The translations under genes and the position numbers were made by a program. The notes below the pieces were generated by a model. That model had not been told where the DNA came from and did no database searches. It saw only the letters and a program-made list of their open reading frames with translations. From NCBI RefSeq assembly GCF_000253255.1, contig NC_015580.1:899001-963000 (forward strand): DNA of 64,000 bases, given 5' to 3'. Every line of letters starts with the position of its first letter. Positions within the stretch are counted from its first letter, which is position 1. Positions 8,212 to 17,449 of the stretch are shown here, piece after piece. This DNA is from Novosphingobium sp. PP1Y. GTDB taxonomy: Bacteria; Pseudomonadota; Alphaproteobacteria; Sphingomonadales; Sphingomonadaceae.

Positions 8212-8678
8212 GGCCTCGCAGTTAAGCTGTTCGACCGCTGCGATCTACCGGCAAAGTGTGTAGCTGGCTGCGATCCGGGCGATCTTGGCCGTTCCGGTAT
8301 TGTCGGATTTCTTTACGGTGACGGAAAGCTAACAGTATGCAGGTGATGTTAAGCGCAAACCTTGCGTATTCCAGCTGCTTCCGTTCCTGTTAACACTTCT
8401 GCAAGGGATTGTACCTAATCCTTCGGCGTGCAGGGGGATGGCGGCCATGTCGCCATTTTTGACAGAAGCCGCTGGCGCTCGGGGACGAAGCTTTGTCGGG
8501 GGGTAAAGCTTCGGTCCGGGGGGATCGCGATCGCTGAGATCGCGTTCGGCATCCGCCTCCGCCGGCGGCTTCTTCCCCTGTAGGCTTCAATCGAACAGAC
8601 TCCAATATTTGCCGGGGCTTGTGCTTTGCGGCGCGATCGCGTCTGTTCGCGGCATTCTTCGGTCGAATGAGGGAAGCC
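8212..8678. other. 467-bp intergenic region between divergent genes
   Basis: Lies between the GMC oxidoreductase (minus) and the dipeptidase (plus), so it should hold both promoters. I see no convincing gene, RNA or repeat. A 10-bp self-complementary GATCGCGATC occurs near 8523. Confidence 0.5.
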
Positions 8679-9947
8679 ATGCGATACAAAGCCTTGCGCA
8701 CAAGCCTGCTCCTTGCCCTGGCCGCGTCCCCCGCTGTTGCCATCGCCGCGCCCGATCCGCAGCAGGTCGCCTTGTCGGCCCTGCGCGAAGCCCCCGTGTG
8801 GGACGGACACAACGATGTGCCCGAGCAGCTGCGCGAAAGGCGCAAGGACATCCTTGCAGGCTTCGACTTTACCGACACGAGCGGAACCGCCGATCCGGGG
8901 CACGATCTGCAGGCGATGCAGACGGACATTGCGCGCCTGCGCAAGGGGCATGTGGGCGCACAGTTCTGGTCGGTCTATGTTTCGGCCAAGCTGGACGACC
9001 AGCATGCCGTGCAGGCGACGCTGGAGCAGATCGACGTCGCAAAGCGCCTGATCGCCGCCTATCCCAAGGACCTGATGTTCGCGACAAGCAGCGCCGATGT
9101 GGCGCGGGCCATGAAGGCGGGCAAGGTGGCTCCGCTGCTGGGGATGGAGGGCGGCCATTCGATCGGCGGATCGCTGGGCGTACTGCGGCAGATGTATGCG
9201 CTCGGCGCGCGCTACATGACGCTCACGCATTTCAGGAACACTGCCTGGGCCGACAGCGCCACCGACACGCCCGAGCATGACGGGCTCACCGAGTTCGGCC
9301 GCGATGTTGTGCGCGAGATGCAGCGCATGGGAATGCTCGTGGATCTCAGCCATGTAAGCGCGGCGACCATGCGCGATGCGTTGGAGGTCGCGCGCGCGCC
9401 GGTGATGTTCAGCCATTCCAACGCGCGGGCGATCAACGGCCATACGCGCAATGTCCCCGACGACGTTCTTGAACTGCTGGCGAAGAACGGAGGGATCGTC
9501 ATGGTCAATGTTTTCCCGACTTACGTGGTCGAGCCGACCCGCCAGTGGCTGGCGGCGCAGGCCGGGGAAAAGGCGCGGCAGGCATCCCTGCATCCGGGCG
9601 ATCCCGAGGGCGCGGAGGCGGCCCTGAAGGCCTGGGAAAAGGCCAACCCGATGCCGCGCGGCTCGATAAGCGACGTCGCCGACCACATCGAACATGTCGT
9701 CAGGGTCGCCGGGATCGACCATGTCGGGCTGGGCGGCGATTTCGACGGCGTCGATGTCACGGTTGCGGGGATGGAAGACGTGTCGACTTATCCCGCGCTG
9801 TTCACCGAACTGGCGCGCCGGGGCATGGTGAAAGCGGATCTGGAGAAAATTGCCAGCGGCAACATGATGCGGGTAATGAAAGCGGCCGAAGCCTACGCGT
9901 CAGCCCACCGCGGTGATCCGGCCATCGAATCGCCGACGACGTTCTGA
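8679..9947 (+). CDS. Membrane (renal-type) dipeptidase, peptidase M19
   Basis: A 422-residue zinc dipeptidase. A signal peptide (residues 1-22, ending AIAA) sends it to the periplasm. The metal-binding H-x-D lies in VWDGHNDVPEQL near residue 39. The bridging Glu is in LLGMEGGHSIGG. The downstream His ligands are in VDLSHVS and FSHSNARAING, and the Asp in GLGGDFDGVD. These are the M19 hallmarks. Start ATG 8679 follows GAGGGA at 5 nt. Family members cleave L,D- and L,L-dipeptides; the true substrate is unknown. A hairpin follows the stop. Confidence 0.9.
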   Translation: MRYKALRTSLLLALAASPAVAIAAPDPQQVALSALREAPVWDGHNDVPEQLRERRKDILAGFDFTDTSGTADPGHDLQAMQTDIARLRKGHVGAQFWSVYVSAKLDDQHAVQATLEQIDVAKRLIAAYPKDLMFATSSADVARAMKAGKVAPLLGMEGGHSIGGSLGVLRQMYALGARYMTLTHFRNTAWADSATDTPEHDGLTEFGRDVVREMQRMGMLVDLSHVSAATMRDALEVARAPVMFSHSNARAINGHTRNVPDDVLELLAKNGGIVMVNVFPTYVVEPTRQWLAAQAGEKARQASLHPGDPEGAEAALKAWEKANPMPRGSISDVADHIEHVVRVAGIDHVGLGGDFDGVDVTVAGMEDVSTYPALFTELARRGMVKADLEKIASGNMMRVMKAAEAYASAHRGDPAIESPTTF

Positions 9948-9959
9948 CTGCGCCTGCAA

Positions 9960-9987
9960 TCCGGCGGCCGAAGTCTCGTCCGCCGGA
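9960..9987. terminator. Terminator-like hairpin between convergent genes
   Basis: TCCGGCGG and CCGCCGGA form an 8-bp perfect stem around a 12-nt loop, 12 bp after the dipeptidase stop and 13 bp before the convergent gene. There is no T tract. Confidence 0.45.
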
Positions 9988-10000
9988 CACGAGCCGGGTC

Positions 10001-10204
10001 TTATCCGCCCAGCGCGTGCTGTTCTGCCGTGACCGGCCAGCCCTGTGCGGGGCGTTCGGATACGGCGCGGGTGATCCAGATCGCCGACATGGCCAGGATC
10101 GCCAGGGCCAGACTGCCGATCAGGATGTAGCGCACGATATGGGGCGTGGAACCGCCCCGCGCTTCCTCGGTGTCCAGATGAACTTCTTCGCCAATGCGTT
10201 GCAT
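10001..10204 (-). CDS. Mini membrane protein (67 aa), paralogue of 10845-11060
   Basis: A 67-residue protein with a charged N-terminus (MQRIGEEVHLDTEEARGGS) and one predicted membrane helix (IVRYILIGSLALAILAMSAIWI). A short polar tail follows. It is closely similar to the 71-residue protein at 10845-11060: both share E-x-H-x-D-x-x-E-A-R-x-G-x-T-P-x-I-V-R-Y and the S-L-A-L-A-I core. The acidic face before the helix suggests an inner-membrane accessory subunit. I do not recognise the family, and there is no clear functional context. Confidence 0.65.
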   Translation of the reverse strand: MQRIGEEVHLDTEEARGGSTPHIVRYILIGSLALAILAMSAIWITRAVSERPAQGWPVTAEQHALGG

Positions 10205-10332
10205 AGTCGCTCTCTCCCGCAGGCCCGGCGACTGTCTGGCGCCGCTTTTGAAAATCGGGCCTACCCTTGGAATGTAAGCCCGCTGACCGGTTCCCGCAAG
10301 GCGCGAATCGGGTGGCCTCAGAGGCGGGGCGC

Positions 10333-10752
10333 CTAGCGCAGGTTGAGCAGTTCCAGCGTGCGTTCGTCGCGGCGCCCTTGGCAGAAGGCGTCGAGAGCAT
10401 GGGCGAAGCATTCGCCGCCGCCGGCCGCTTCGAACAGGGTCATGCAACTGCAGAATTTCATCGCGTCGACTTCGCCGAGAATTGAAGTCGCACTGCGTTT
10501 CCCGGCCCAGATCAGCATCGCTTCGGTGCAGGCGGTGAGCCGCGGGGCGAGTACCTCGTGCGCCAGATATTCCCGGGCTTCGGTAAGGCCGGATATGGCG
10601 TAAAGGCGGGCGGTCTGGCTGGTGCCAAGGCCGTCGATCTGGGGAAAGATGAACCACATCCAGTGGCTCATCTTGGCGCCGTCCTGCAGTTCGCTGAGCG
10701 CCTGGGCATAAAACGCCCGCTGAGCATCGACGAAGCGTTCAAGATCGGCCAC
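10333..10752 (-). CDS. DUF1810 family protein
   Basis: A 139-residue protein with the DUF1810 pattern: an N-terminal RFVDAQRAFYAQALSELQDGAKMSHWMWFIFPQ, then TSQTARLYAISGLTEAREYL, and a C-terminal KFCSCMTLFEAA helix. The function of this family is not established. It starts with GTG at 10752 after GGGGAGG. It is flanked on both sides by two paralogous mini membrane proteins on the same strand, with gaps of about 90-130 bp. Confidence 0.85.
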   Translation of the reverse strand: MADLERFVDAQRAFYAQALSELQDGAKMSHWMWFIFPQIDGLGTSQTARLYAISGLTEAREYLAHEVLAPRLTACTEAMLIWAGKRSATSILGEVDAMKFCSCMTLFEAAGGGECFAHALDAFCQGRRDERTLELLNLR

Positions 10753-10844
10753 GCGAACCTCCCCATCATGGCCCCGCCTCTTGCAAAGGGTGCGGGAGCC
10801 GGGAAGGATGATAGTGATTCGCAGCCGAGCTGTCGCGGGCGATG

Positions 10845-11060
10845 TCAGCTCATGCTGTCGCCCTGCACGGAAGCTGCTGCAGTCGCGCTGTTGCTGCCTT
10901 CGGGATTGTCGTCGGTCAGCGCGCCGGTGATCCAGATCGCCGAGAGTGCGACGATCGCCAGCGCCAGGCTGATGACAAGGACGTAGCGCACGATATTCGG
11001 CGTGTTGCCGGCGCGGGCTTCGTCCTTGTCGATATGTATTTCTTCGCCACGGGTTTCCAT
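10845..11060 (-). CDS. Mini membrane protein (71 aa), paralogue of 10001-10204
   Basis: A 71-residue protein starting METRGEEIHIDKDEARAGN, with one membrane helix (IVRYVLVISLALAIVALSAI) and an Asn/Ser/Ala-rich tail. It is plainly homologous to the 67-residue protein beyond the DUF1810 gene. The pair probably arose by local duplication around that gene. AAGGAGACGCACC directly precedes the ATG, giving a normal ribosome-binding site. Function unknown. Confidence 0.7.
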   Translation of the reverse strand: METRGEEIHIDKDEARAGNTPNIVRYVLVISLALAIVALSAIWITGALTDDNPEGSNSATAAASVQGDSMS

Positions 11061-11166
11061 GGTGCGTCTCCTTTATCGGGTCGGGACCTTTCTCGTGGCC
11101 CTTTCCCTAGGCAACGCACCATGGCGAACACCGTTCCGGCGCGATTGCCCGCGCCGGGAAAGTGGA

Positions 11167-12003
<837 letters not shown>

Positions 12004-12093
12004 CTTGGTATTCTCCGGCAAGGGTACGTTCGTGGCGCGCCTAGAGCGTGGGCGCGCGCAGGACAAGTCGATTGAGGGTTCCGGCCCGAACGC

Positions 12094-12762
12094 TCAGGGC
12101 GTCATCAGTTCGCGAACGAAGCCGATCAGGCCGGTCTGGCGGGCGCGGCGCATCCGTTCGGCGGCCAGGATCTCGCGCACCTTGTCGAAGCAGGCGTCGA
12201 TATCGTCGTTGACGACGACGTAGTCGTAGCCGTCCCAGTGGCTGATCTCGGAACGGGCGCGTTCCATGCGCGCGGCGATCACGTCCTCGCTGTCGGTGCC
12301 GCGCCCGGTCAGTCGACGGCGCAGTTCGTCGATGCTGGGCGGCAGCAGGAATACGCGCACGACGTCGCGCTCCAGCTTCTGGTAAAGCTGCTGCGTGCCT
12401 TGCCAGTCGATGTCGAACAGGTAGTCCTGTCCTTCCTTCAGCCCCGCCTTCACTTGTGCCTTGGGGGTGCCGTAGCTGTTGCCGAACACCGTGGCCCATT
12501 CGAGGAATTCCTCGTCGGCGACCATGCGGTCGAACTCTGCCTGACTGACGAAATGGTAGTCCTTGCCATCGACTTCGCCCGGGCGCGGCGGGCGGGTGGT
12601 GCACGAAACCGACATGCAGATGTGCTCGTCACGTTCGAGCAGCATGCGCGAAATCGTCGTCTTGCCGGCGCCCGAGGGCGAGGACATGATGAACATGAGG
12701 CCGCGCCGGGCCAGCGAGCCGCCGGCGGCTGCGTCTTGGATGGGGTGGGATGCGCTGTCCAT
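12094..12762 (-). CDS. gmk: Guanylate kinase
   Basis: A 222-residue enzyme that phosphorylates GMP to GDP with ATP. After a 20-residue extension comes the P-loop, SSPSGAGKTTISRMLL. The GMP-binding region follows (SVSCTTRPPRPGEVDGKDYHFVS), with YGTPKAQV and the LFDIDWQG strand downstream. It ends in the usual LID and C-terminal helix. Same strand as dapD. The start is the ATG at 12762; a shorter product from an internal ATG at residue 23 (12696) is possible. Confidence 0.95.
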   Translation of the reverse strand: MDSASHPIQDAAAGGSLARRGLMFIMSSPSGAGKTTISRMLLERDEHICMSVSCTTRPPRPGEVDGKDYHFVSQAEFDRMVADEEFLEWATVFGNSYGTPKAQVKAGLKEGQDYLFDIDWQGTQQLYQKLERDVVRVFLLPPSIDELRRRLTGRGTDSEDVIAARMERARSEISHWDGYDYVVVNDDIDACFDKVREILAAERMRRARQTGLIGFVRELMTP

Positions 12763-12850
12763 GCCCCCCGATGGCGGGCGGGACGCTGCAAATCAAGAGG
12801 GCTGCGCAATCGCGGTGCGGTTGCTCACGCCGGTAGCGACTTAGGCGCTG

Positions 12851-13351
12851 TCAGGACTCTTCGCCGTCCTCGGCCATGTCGGCGAGCTTTTCTTCGCCTG
12901 CGGCCTGCGCAGTGCGCGCCTTGCTGCGGTCGTAAAGCGTCTTGGCGATCAGCCCGCCGCCCACGACGATGGCGCCGGGGATCGAGGTCATGGCAACCCT
13001 TGCGAGGGTGCGGTGAAGCATCGTCTCGCCCATCGTGCGGCCCTTGAGGATCGCACTGGCCTTGCTGGGGGTGAACTTCTTGCCGAGCAGGGCCTTTTCC
13101 ACCGCGCGGCGCGCAAGGAAGGAGCCGCCGCGAAGGGCGATGTCGGCAATCGCCAGGTTGGTGTGGTCGTTGGGGCTGGGGCCGACGAGTTCGCGCGGGG
13201 AGGGCCGCGGCTTGCGCTTGCTCTTCCTGCTGGATTTGCCCGGTGCCACGGTTTCGGAGGTAGAGTCGGTCTGAACCATTGCCGGGGTTTCGGCAGCGGT
13301 CGCGGCTTCAACAGCCGCGTCGCTTTCGTCCTGCCCTGTCATCGTGGCCAT
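12851..13351 (-). CDS. Conserved hypothetical protein with basic linker
   Basis: A 166-residue protein. The first 45 residues are acidic and Ala/Thr-rich, followed by a strongly basic patch (SSRKSKRKPRPSPRE). The central part has LAIADIALRGGSFLARRAVEKALL, and a short hydrophobic segment (IPGAIVVGGGLIAKTLYD) precedes an acidic tail. It lies between sspB and gmk on the same strand. I do not recognise a function. The layout suggests a peripheral membrane or nucleoid-interacting protein, but that is only inference. Confidence 0.65.
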   Translation of the reverse strand: MATMTGQDESDAAVEAATAAETPAMVQTDSTSETVAPGKSSRKSKRKPRPSPRELVGPSPNDHTNLAIADIALRGGSFLARRAVEKALLGKKFTPSKASAILKGRTMGETMLHRTLARVAMTSIPGAIVVGGGLIAKTLYDRSKARTAQAAGEEKLADMAEDGEES

Positions 13352-13383
13352 CGAGACTGCCTTCCCGGGGCCGCTGGCCCCGC

Positions 13384-13887
13384 CTACTTCTTCTTGCCGA
13401 AATCGACCGAAACGACGTTCGATCCATCCTCGCTGGGAGTAATGCGCGAGGCGACATCGCGTTCCGAACCGTCGTTCCCGGCCATGCCGGGCATGTCCTC
13501 TTCATCGTCCTCGGCCATGGCCTGGAACTGCAGGCCGAAATCGACCGCCGGGTCGACGAAGGCGGTGATCGCCGAGAAGGGGATGTCCAGTTTCGCGGGA
13601 AGCTGGTTGAAGCTCAGGCTCACCGTGAAACCGTCTTCGCGCACGCCAAGGTCCCAGAACTTGTTCTGGAGGACGATCGTCATCTCGTCGGGGAAACGGG
13701 CACGCAGATCGTCGGGAATGCTGACGCCGGGGGCCGTCGTCTTGAACGTGATGTAGAAATGATGGCTGCCCGGCAGGATGCCGTTGGCGGCTTCCACTTG
13801 GCCAAGAACGCGTCCGACTACGGCGCGCAGGGCTTCCTGTACGATCTCGTCGTATGGGATCATGCTGTCTGGTGGCGTATCGTTCAT
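13384..13887 (-). CDS. sspB: SspB-type ClpXP specificity adaptor
   Basis: A 167-residue adaptor that delivers ssrA-tagged proteins to ClpXP. The substrate-binding domain spans residues 8-110 and contains HHFYITFKTTAPGVSIPDDLR, the MTIVLQNKFWDLGV strand and FTVSLSFNQLPAKLDIPFSAI. A flexible acidic linker leads to a C-terminal ClpX-binding tail, VVSVDFGKKK, like that of other alphaproteobacterial SspB proteins. It is transcribed divergently from hisB across 176 bp. Confidence 0.9.
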   Translation of the reverse strand: MNDTPPDSMIPYDEIVQEALRAVVGRVLGQVEAANGILPGSHHFYITFKTTAPGVSIPDDLRARFPDEMTIVLQNKFWDLGVREDGFTVSLSFNQLPAKLDIPFSAITAFVDPAVDFGLQFQAMAEDDEEDMPGMAGNDGSERDVASRITPSEDGSNVVSVDFGKKK

Positions 13888-14063
13888 CGCGCCCTACGTG
13901 CGCATCGTTCATGTTGCGGTCAAGCTTGTTGACACGCCTTTTTAACTGTTCCGCGCACTTATTCCAAGGTAAACCGTCCGTGATACAGGGAAATGCCGCG
14001 TACTCGCCCCTGAGCGTTCGCGCGTGATTGATTCCCGCAGATACAGGTCTATAGGCGCACGGC

Positions 14064-14666
14064 ATGCGCACAGCTTCGATCAATCGCAAGACCCACGAGA
14101 CCGACATCGCCGTCGAAGTGAACCTCGACGGTACGGGCTCCTATGACGTTTCGACCGGGATTGGCTTTCTCGATCACATGATCGAGCAGTTCTCGCGCCA
14201 TTCGCTGATCGATATTACCTGCAGGATCGCAGGCGATCTGCACGTCGATCAGCACCACACCACCGAGGACAGCGCCATCGCGATCGGCCAGGCGATCGCC
14301 AAGGCGATGGGCGACAAGGCCGGGATCGGCCGCTACGGCGACGTTCACTCGCCGATGGACGAGGCACTGTGCCGCGTTTCGCTCGACATATCCGGGCGGC
14401 CCTATTTCGTGTGGAAGGCCGCCTTCACGCAGGAAAAGCTGGGTGAGTTCGATACCGAGCTGGTCGAACACTGGTTCCACTCGATCTCCCAGGCGGTGGG
14501 CATCACCCTGCACATGGAACTGCTCTACGGCACCAACAACCACCACATCTGCGAGGGGCTGTTCAAGGGCTTCGCCCGGGCCATGCGCACGGCGGTGGAA
14601 CTCGACCCGCGCAAGGGCGGGGCGATTCCGTCGACCAAGGGGATCCTCGGACAGGACACGCTGTGA
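14064..14666 (+). CDS. hisB: Imidazoleglycerol-phosphate dehydratase
   Basis: A 200-residue, single-domain HisB catalysing the sixth step of histidine synthesis. The metal-binding motifs HVDQHHTTED (about residue 57) and NNHHICEGLFKGFA (about residue 156) are intact, as is GIGFLDHMIEQFSRHS near the N-terminus. There is no phosphatase domain, as is normal in alphaproteobacteria. It is the first gene of the operon and overlaps the YciI gene (GTGATGG). Confidence 0.96.
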   Translation: MRTASINRKTHETDIAVEVNLDGTGSYDVSTGIGFLDHMIEQFSRHSLIDITCRIAGDLHVDQHHTTEDSAIAIGQAIAKAMGDKAGIGRYGDVHSPMDEALCRVSLDISGRPYFVWKAAFTQEKLGEFDTELVEHWFHSISQAVGITLHMELLYGTNNHHICEGLFKGFARAMRTAVELDPRKGGAIPSTKGILGQDTL

Positions 14667-14959
14667 TGGCGAGCTTCATTCTCTCGCTGCGCTACATCGC
14701 CCCAATCGAAGCCGTGGATGCGCTGCTGGCCGAGCATGTCGACTGGCTCAAGGCGGGGCATGAAGCCGGCCACCTCATCGGCTGGGGCCGCAAGGTCCCG
14801 CGCGAGGGCGGCATCGTCTTTGCCAGGGGCGAGAGCCGCGAAGCCGTCGCCGCGCTCGCCGGGAACGATCCGTTCGTCAAGGGCGGGGTCGCCGAAGTCG
14901 ACGTGATCGAATGGGCGCCCACGTTCCTGTCGACCGGGATCGAAGGGCTCGCCGAATGA
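14666..14959 (+). CDS. YciI-like (YCII) protein inside the his operon
   Basis: A 97-residue ferredoxin-like-fold protein with the YCII pattern: an N-terminal strand, then VDALLAEHVDWLKAGHEAGHLIGWGRKVPREGG and the closing FVKGGVAEVDVIEWAPTF. The conserved His of the HVDWL segment is the usual candidate active-site residue. It overlaps both neighbours by ATGA-type junctions, so it is translated as part of the his operon. No YCII protein has a known role in histidine synthesis. Confidence 0.85.
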   Translation: MASFILSLRYIAPIEAVDALLAEHVDWLKAGHEAGHLIGWGRKVPREGGIVFARGESREAVAALAGNDPFVKGGVAEVDVIEWAPTFLSTGIEGLAE

Positions 14960-15579
14960 CGCTGGCCCTGATCGATTACGGTGCGGGCAATCTCCACTCT
15001 GTAGCCAATGCCCTGCGCGCGGCGGGGGCGCAGGACGTCAAGGTTACCGCCGATCCCGCCGTCGTTCGCGCGGCGGACCGTATCGTTCTGCCCGGCGTCG
15101 GCTCGTTCAAGGCCTGCGCCAAGGGGCTCTGGGCGATCCCCGGCATGGTCGATGCAATGACCGAGCGGGTCCACGTGGGCGGTGCGCCGTTTCTGGGCAT
15201 CTGCGTGGGCATGCAGCTTCTTGCCACCCGGGGCCTGGAACATGGCTCCACCATGGGCCTTGGCTGGATTCCGGGTGAAGTGCGCCTGATCGAGCGTACC
15301 GATCCGGCGATCAAGATCCCGCACATGGGCTGGAACGACGTTTCGCTCGGCCGCAAGGACCCGGCGCACGGGCTGGTCGAGGCGGGCGAGGCCTATTTCC
15401 TGCACTCCTATCATTTCGTGCCCGAAGAGGGGCATGACATTGCGGCGATGACCGACCATGGCGGCGGACTTGTCGCTGCCGTGGCCCGCGACAATGTCGT
15501 TGGCGTGCAGTTCCACCCCGAAAAGAGCCAGGCCTTCGGCCTCGCGCTGCTTTCCCGTTTCCTCGATTGGAAGCCTTGA
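14956..15579 (+). CDS. hisH: Imidazole glycerol phosphate synthase, glutaminase subunit
   Basis: A 207-residue class I glutamine amidotransferase that supplies ammonia to HisF. The catalytic Cys83 is in FLGICVGMQLL. His187 and Glu189 are in VQFHPEKSQ. The N-terminal DYGAGNLHSV and LPGVGSF motifs are intact. Its start overlaps the YciI stop by 4 nt, and hisA follows 1 nt after its stop. Confidence 0.96.
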   Translation: MTLALIDYGAGNLHSVANALRAAGAQDVKVTADPAVVRAADRIVLPGVGSFKACAKGLWAIPGMVDAMTERVHVGGAPFLGICVGMQLLATRGLEHGSTMGLGWIPGEVRLIERTDPAIKIPHMGWNDVSLGRKDPAHGLVEAGEAYFLHSYHFVPEEGHDIAAMTDHGGGLVAAVARDNVVGVQFHPEKSQAFGLALLSRFLDWKP

Positions 15580-15580
15580 A

Positions 15581-16309
15581 ATGATCGTATTTCCCGCCAT
15601 CGACCTCAAGCAGGGTCAGGTCGTCCGCCTCGCCGAAGGCGACATGGCGCGCGCCACCGTTTACGGCGACAACCCGGCCGCGCAGGCGATGCTCTTTGCC
15701 GATGCAGGCTCGCAGTTCCTTCATGTCGTCGATCTCGACGGGTCCTTTGCGGGCAAGGCCGAGAACCGCGAAGCGGTCGAGGCGATCCTCGAGGTGTTCC
15801 CCGGCCATGTGCAGCTCGGCGGCGGCATCCGCACGCCTGAGGCGGTCGCGGGCTGGTTCGAGCTGGGCGTCAGCCGCGTCGTCATGGGCACGGCCGCGCT
15901 CAAGGACCCGCAGTTCGTCAAGGACATGGCGCAGGAATACCCGGGCGGCATCGTCGTCGCCGTCGACGCGCGCGACGGCATGGTCGCGACCGAGGGCTGG
16001 GCCGAAGTGTCCGACGTTTCGATCGTCGACATGGCCCGCCGCTTCGAGGATGCGGGCGTCGCCTCGCTGCTGTTCACCGACATTGGCCGCGACGGCCTGC
16101 TCAAGGGCTGCAATGTGCAGGCGACCGTCGATCTGGCCCGCCAGACCGACCTGCCGGTAATCGCTTCGGGCGGCGTGAAAGGCCTCGACGACATCCGCAT
16201 GCTGACCCTGCACGAGAACGACGGCATCGAGGGCGTCATTACCGGACGCGCGCTTTACGACGGCCGCCTCGACCTCGCGACCGCCATCCAGATGGCGCAG
16301 AGGGGCTGA
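15581..16309 (+). CDS. hisA: ProFAR isomerase
   Basis: A 242-residue beta-alpha barrel that isomerises N'-((5'-phosphoribosyl)formimino)-AICAR-phosphate. The first catalytic Asp is in FPAIDLKQGQVVRL (residue 8) and the second in VVAVDARDG. The two phosphate-binding Gly motifs are QLGGGIRT and ASGGVKGLDD. It lies between hisH and hisF with almost no gap. Confidence 0.96.
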   Translation: MIVFPAIDLKQGQVVRLAEGDMARATVYGDNPAAQAMLFADAGSQFLHVVDLDGSFAGKAENREAVEAILEVFPGHVQLGGGIRTPEAVAGWFELGVSRVVMGTAALKDPQFVKDMAQEYPGGIVVAVDARDGMVATEGWAEVSDVSIVDMARRFEDAGVASLLFTDIGRDGLLKGCNVQATVDLARQTDLPVIASGGVKGLDDIRMLTLHENDGIEGVITGRALYDGRLDLATAIQMAQRG

Positions 16310-16313
16310 AGCC

Positions 16314-17075
16314 ATGACTGTCCGCGTCCGTGTCATTCCCTGCCTCGACGTTGCCGACGGCCGCGTGGTCAAGGGCGTCAACTTCGTCGACCTGAAGGAC
16401 GCGGGCGATCCGGTCGAGCAGGCGCGCGCCTATGACGCGGCCGGTGCGGACGAGCTGTGTTTCCTCGACATTTCGGCCAGCCACGAAGGGCGCGGAACGC
16501 TGCTCGACATCGTCCAGCGCACCGCGGAAGTCTGCTTCATGCCGCTGACCGTGGGCGGCGGCGTACGCACTGCCGAGGACGCGCGGGCGCTGTTGCTGGC
16601 GGGGGCTGACAAGGTCGCGGTCAACTCCGCCGCCGTTTCGCGCCCCGAGGTGGTCGCCGACATCGCCCACAAGTTCGGCTCGCAATGCATCGTCGCCTCT
16701 GTCGATGCGCGCAAGGTGGGCGAGGGGCGCTGGGAGATCTTCACCCATGGCGGCCGCCGTCCGACCGGCATCGATGCGCTGGAGCACGCCCTGAAGCTGG
16801 CCGAGCTGGGTTCGGGCGAACTGCTGGTCACCTCGATGGACGGGGACGGAACCCAGAGCGGCTATGACCTCGAACTGACGCGCACGATTGCCGATTCGGT
16901 TTCGGTCCCGGTCATTGCCAGCGGCGGCGTGGGCACGCTCGATCACCTTGTTCAGGGCGTGACGCGCGGTCATGCAAGCGCGGTCCTGGCCGCCTCGATC
17001 TTCCACTTCGGCAAGCATTCGATCGCCGAGGCGCACGCTGCCCTGCGCTCTGCGGGACTTCCGGCACGGGCCTGA
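16314..17075 (+). CDS. hisF: Imidazole glycerol phosphate synthase, cyclase subunit
   Basis: A 253-residue barrel protein that closes the imidazole ring with HisH-derived ammonia. Asp12 is in VIPCLDVADGRVVKG and the second catalytic Asp in VASVDARKV. Phosphate-binding loops TVGGGVRT and ASGGVGTLDH are intact. It starts 4 bp after hisA and is followed by a 374-bp gap that holds a small PEP-CTERM gene. Confidence 0.96.
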   Translation: MTVRVRVIPCLDVADGRVVKGVNFVDLKDAGDPVEQARAYDAAGADELCFLDISASHEGRGTLLDIVQRTAEVCFMPLTVGGGVRTAEDARALLLAGADKVAVNSAAVSRPEVVADIAHKFGSQCIVASVDARKVGEGRWEIFTHGGRRPTGIDALEHALKLAELGSGELLVTSMDGDGTQSGYDLELTRTIADSVSVPVIASGGVGTLDHLVQGVTRGHASAVLAASIFHFGKHSIAEAHAALRSAGLPARA

Positions 17076-17208
17076 CACCGGCCTTCGCGCGTTGAGCTTT
17101 CGCGCCGGCAGTGATCCACATCGGGACAGGCGCCGATAGGTGCTTGCTGCCCCCTCCGGATGATCGGATGGGCGCAGGACACTTCGACTCCGTGAGGCTC
17201 TTCCCCCC

Positions 17209-17382
17209 GTGCGTTACACCGGTCACTGCATTTCGCTTGCCACATTGATCGCCCTGCCGGTCCCCGCCTTCGCCGCGGCCAGCGTGCCGTTGCCCGAGCC
17301 GAGCGGACTTGCCCTGCTGGGCATCGGCCTGGCCGGTCTGGCCCTGGGGCGGCGGCTGTCGTCGCGCCGGTCCAAGGACTGA
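17209..17382 (+). CDS. 57-residue PEP-CTERM protein between hisF and hisE
   Basis: The frame starts at GTG 17209 and ends TGA 17380-17382. Residues 1-24 look like a signal peptide (CISLATLIALPVPAFAAA). They are followed directly by VPLPEPSGLALLGIGLAG and a basic LGRRLSSRRSKD end, the motif/hydrophobic-helix/Arg pattern of PEP-CTERM exosortase substrates. There is almost no mature domain left, so it may be only a sorting stub or a very short exported peptide. The ribosome-binding site (GTGAGG, 11 nt) is weak. No exosortase gene is visible in the window. Confidence 0.55.
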   Translation: MRYTGHCISLATLIALPVPAFAAASVPLPEPSGLALLGIGLAGLALGRRLSSRRSKD

Positions 17383-17449
17383 ATTCGCCCGGGACTTTCG
17401 CAGCGGCTTGACCGCGAAGGCGCCTCGCCGCATGGCTTGGCGCATCATG

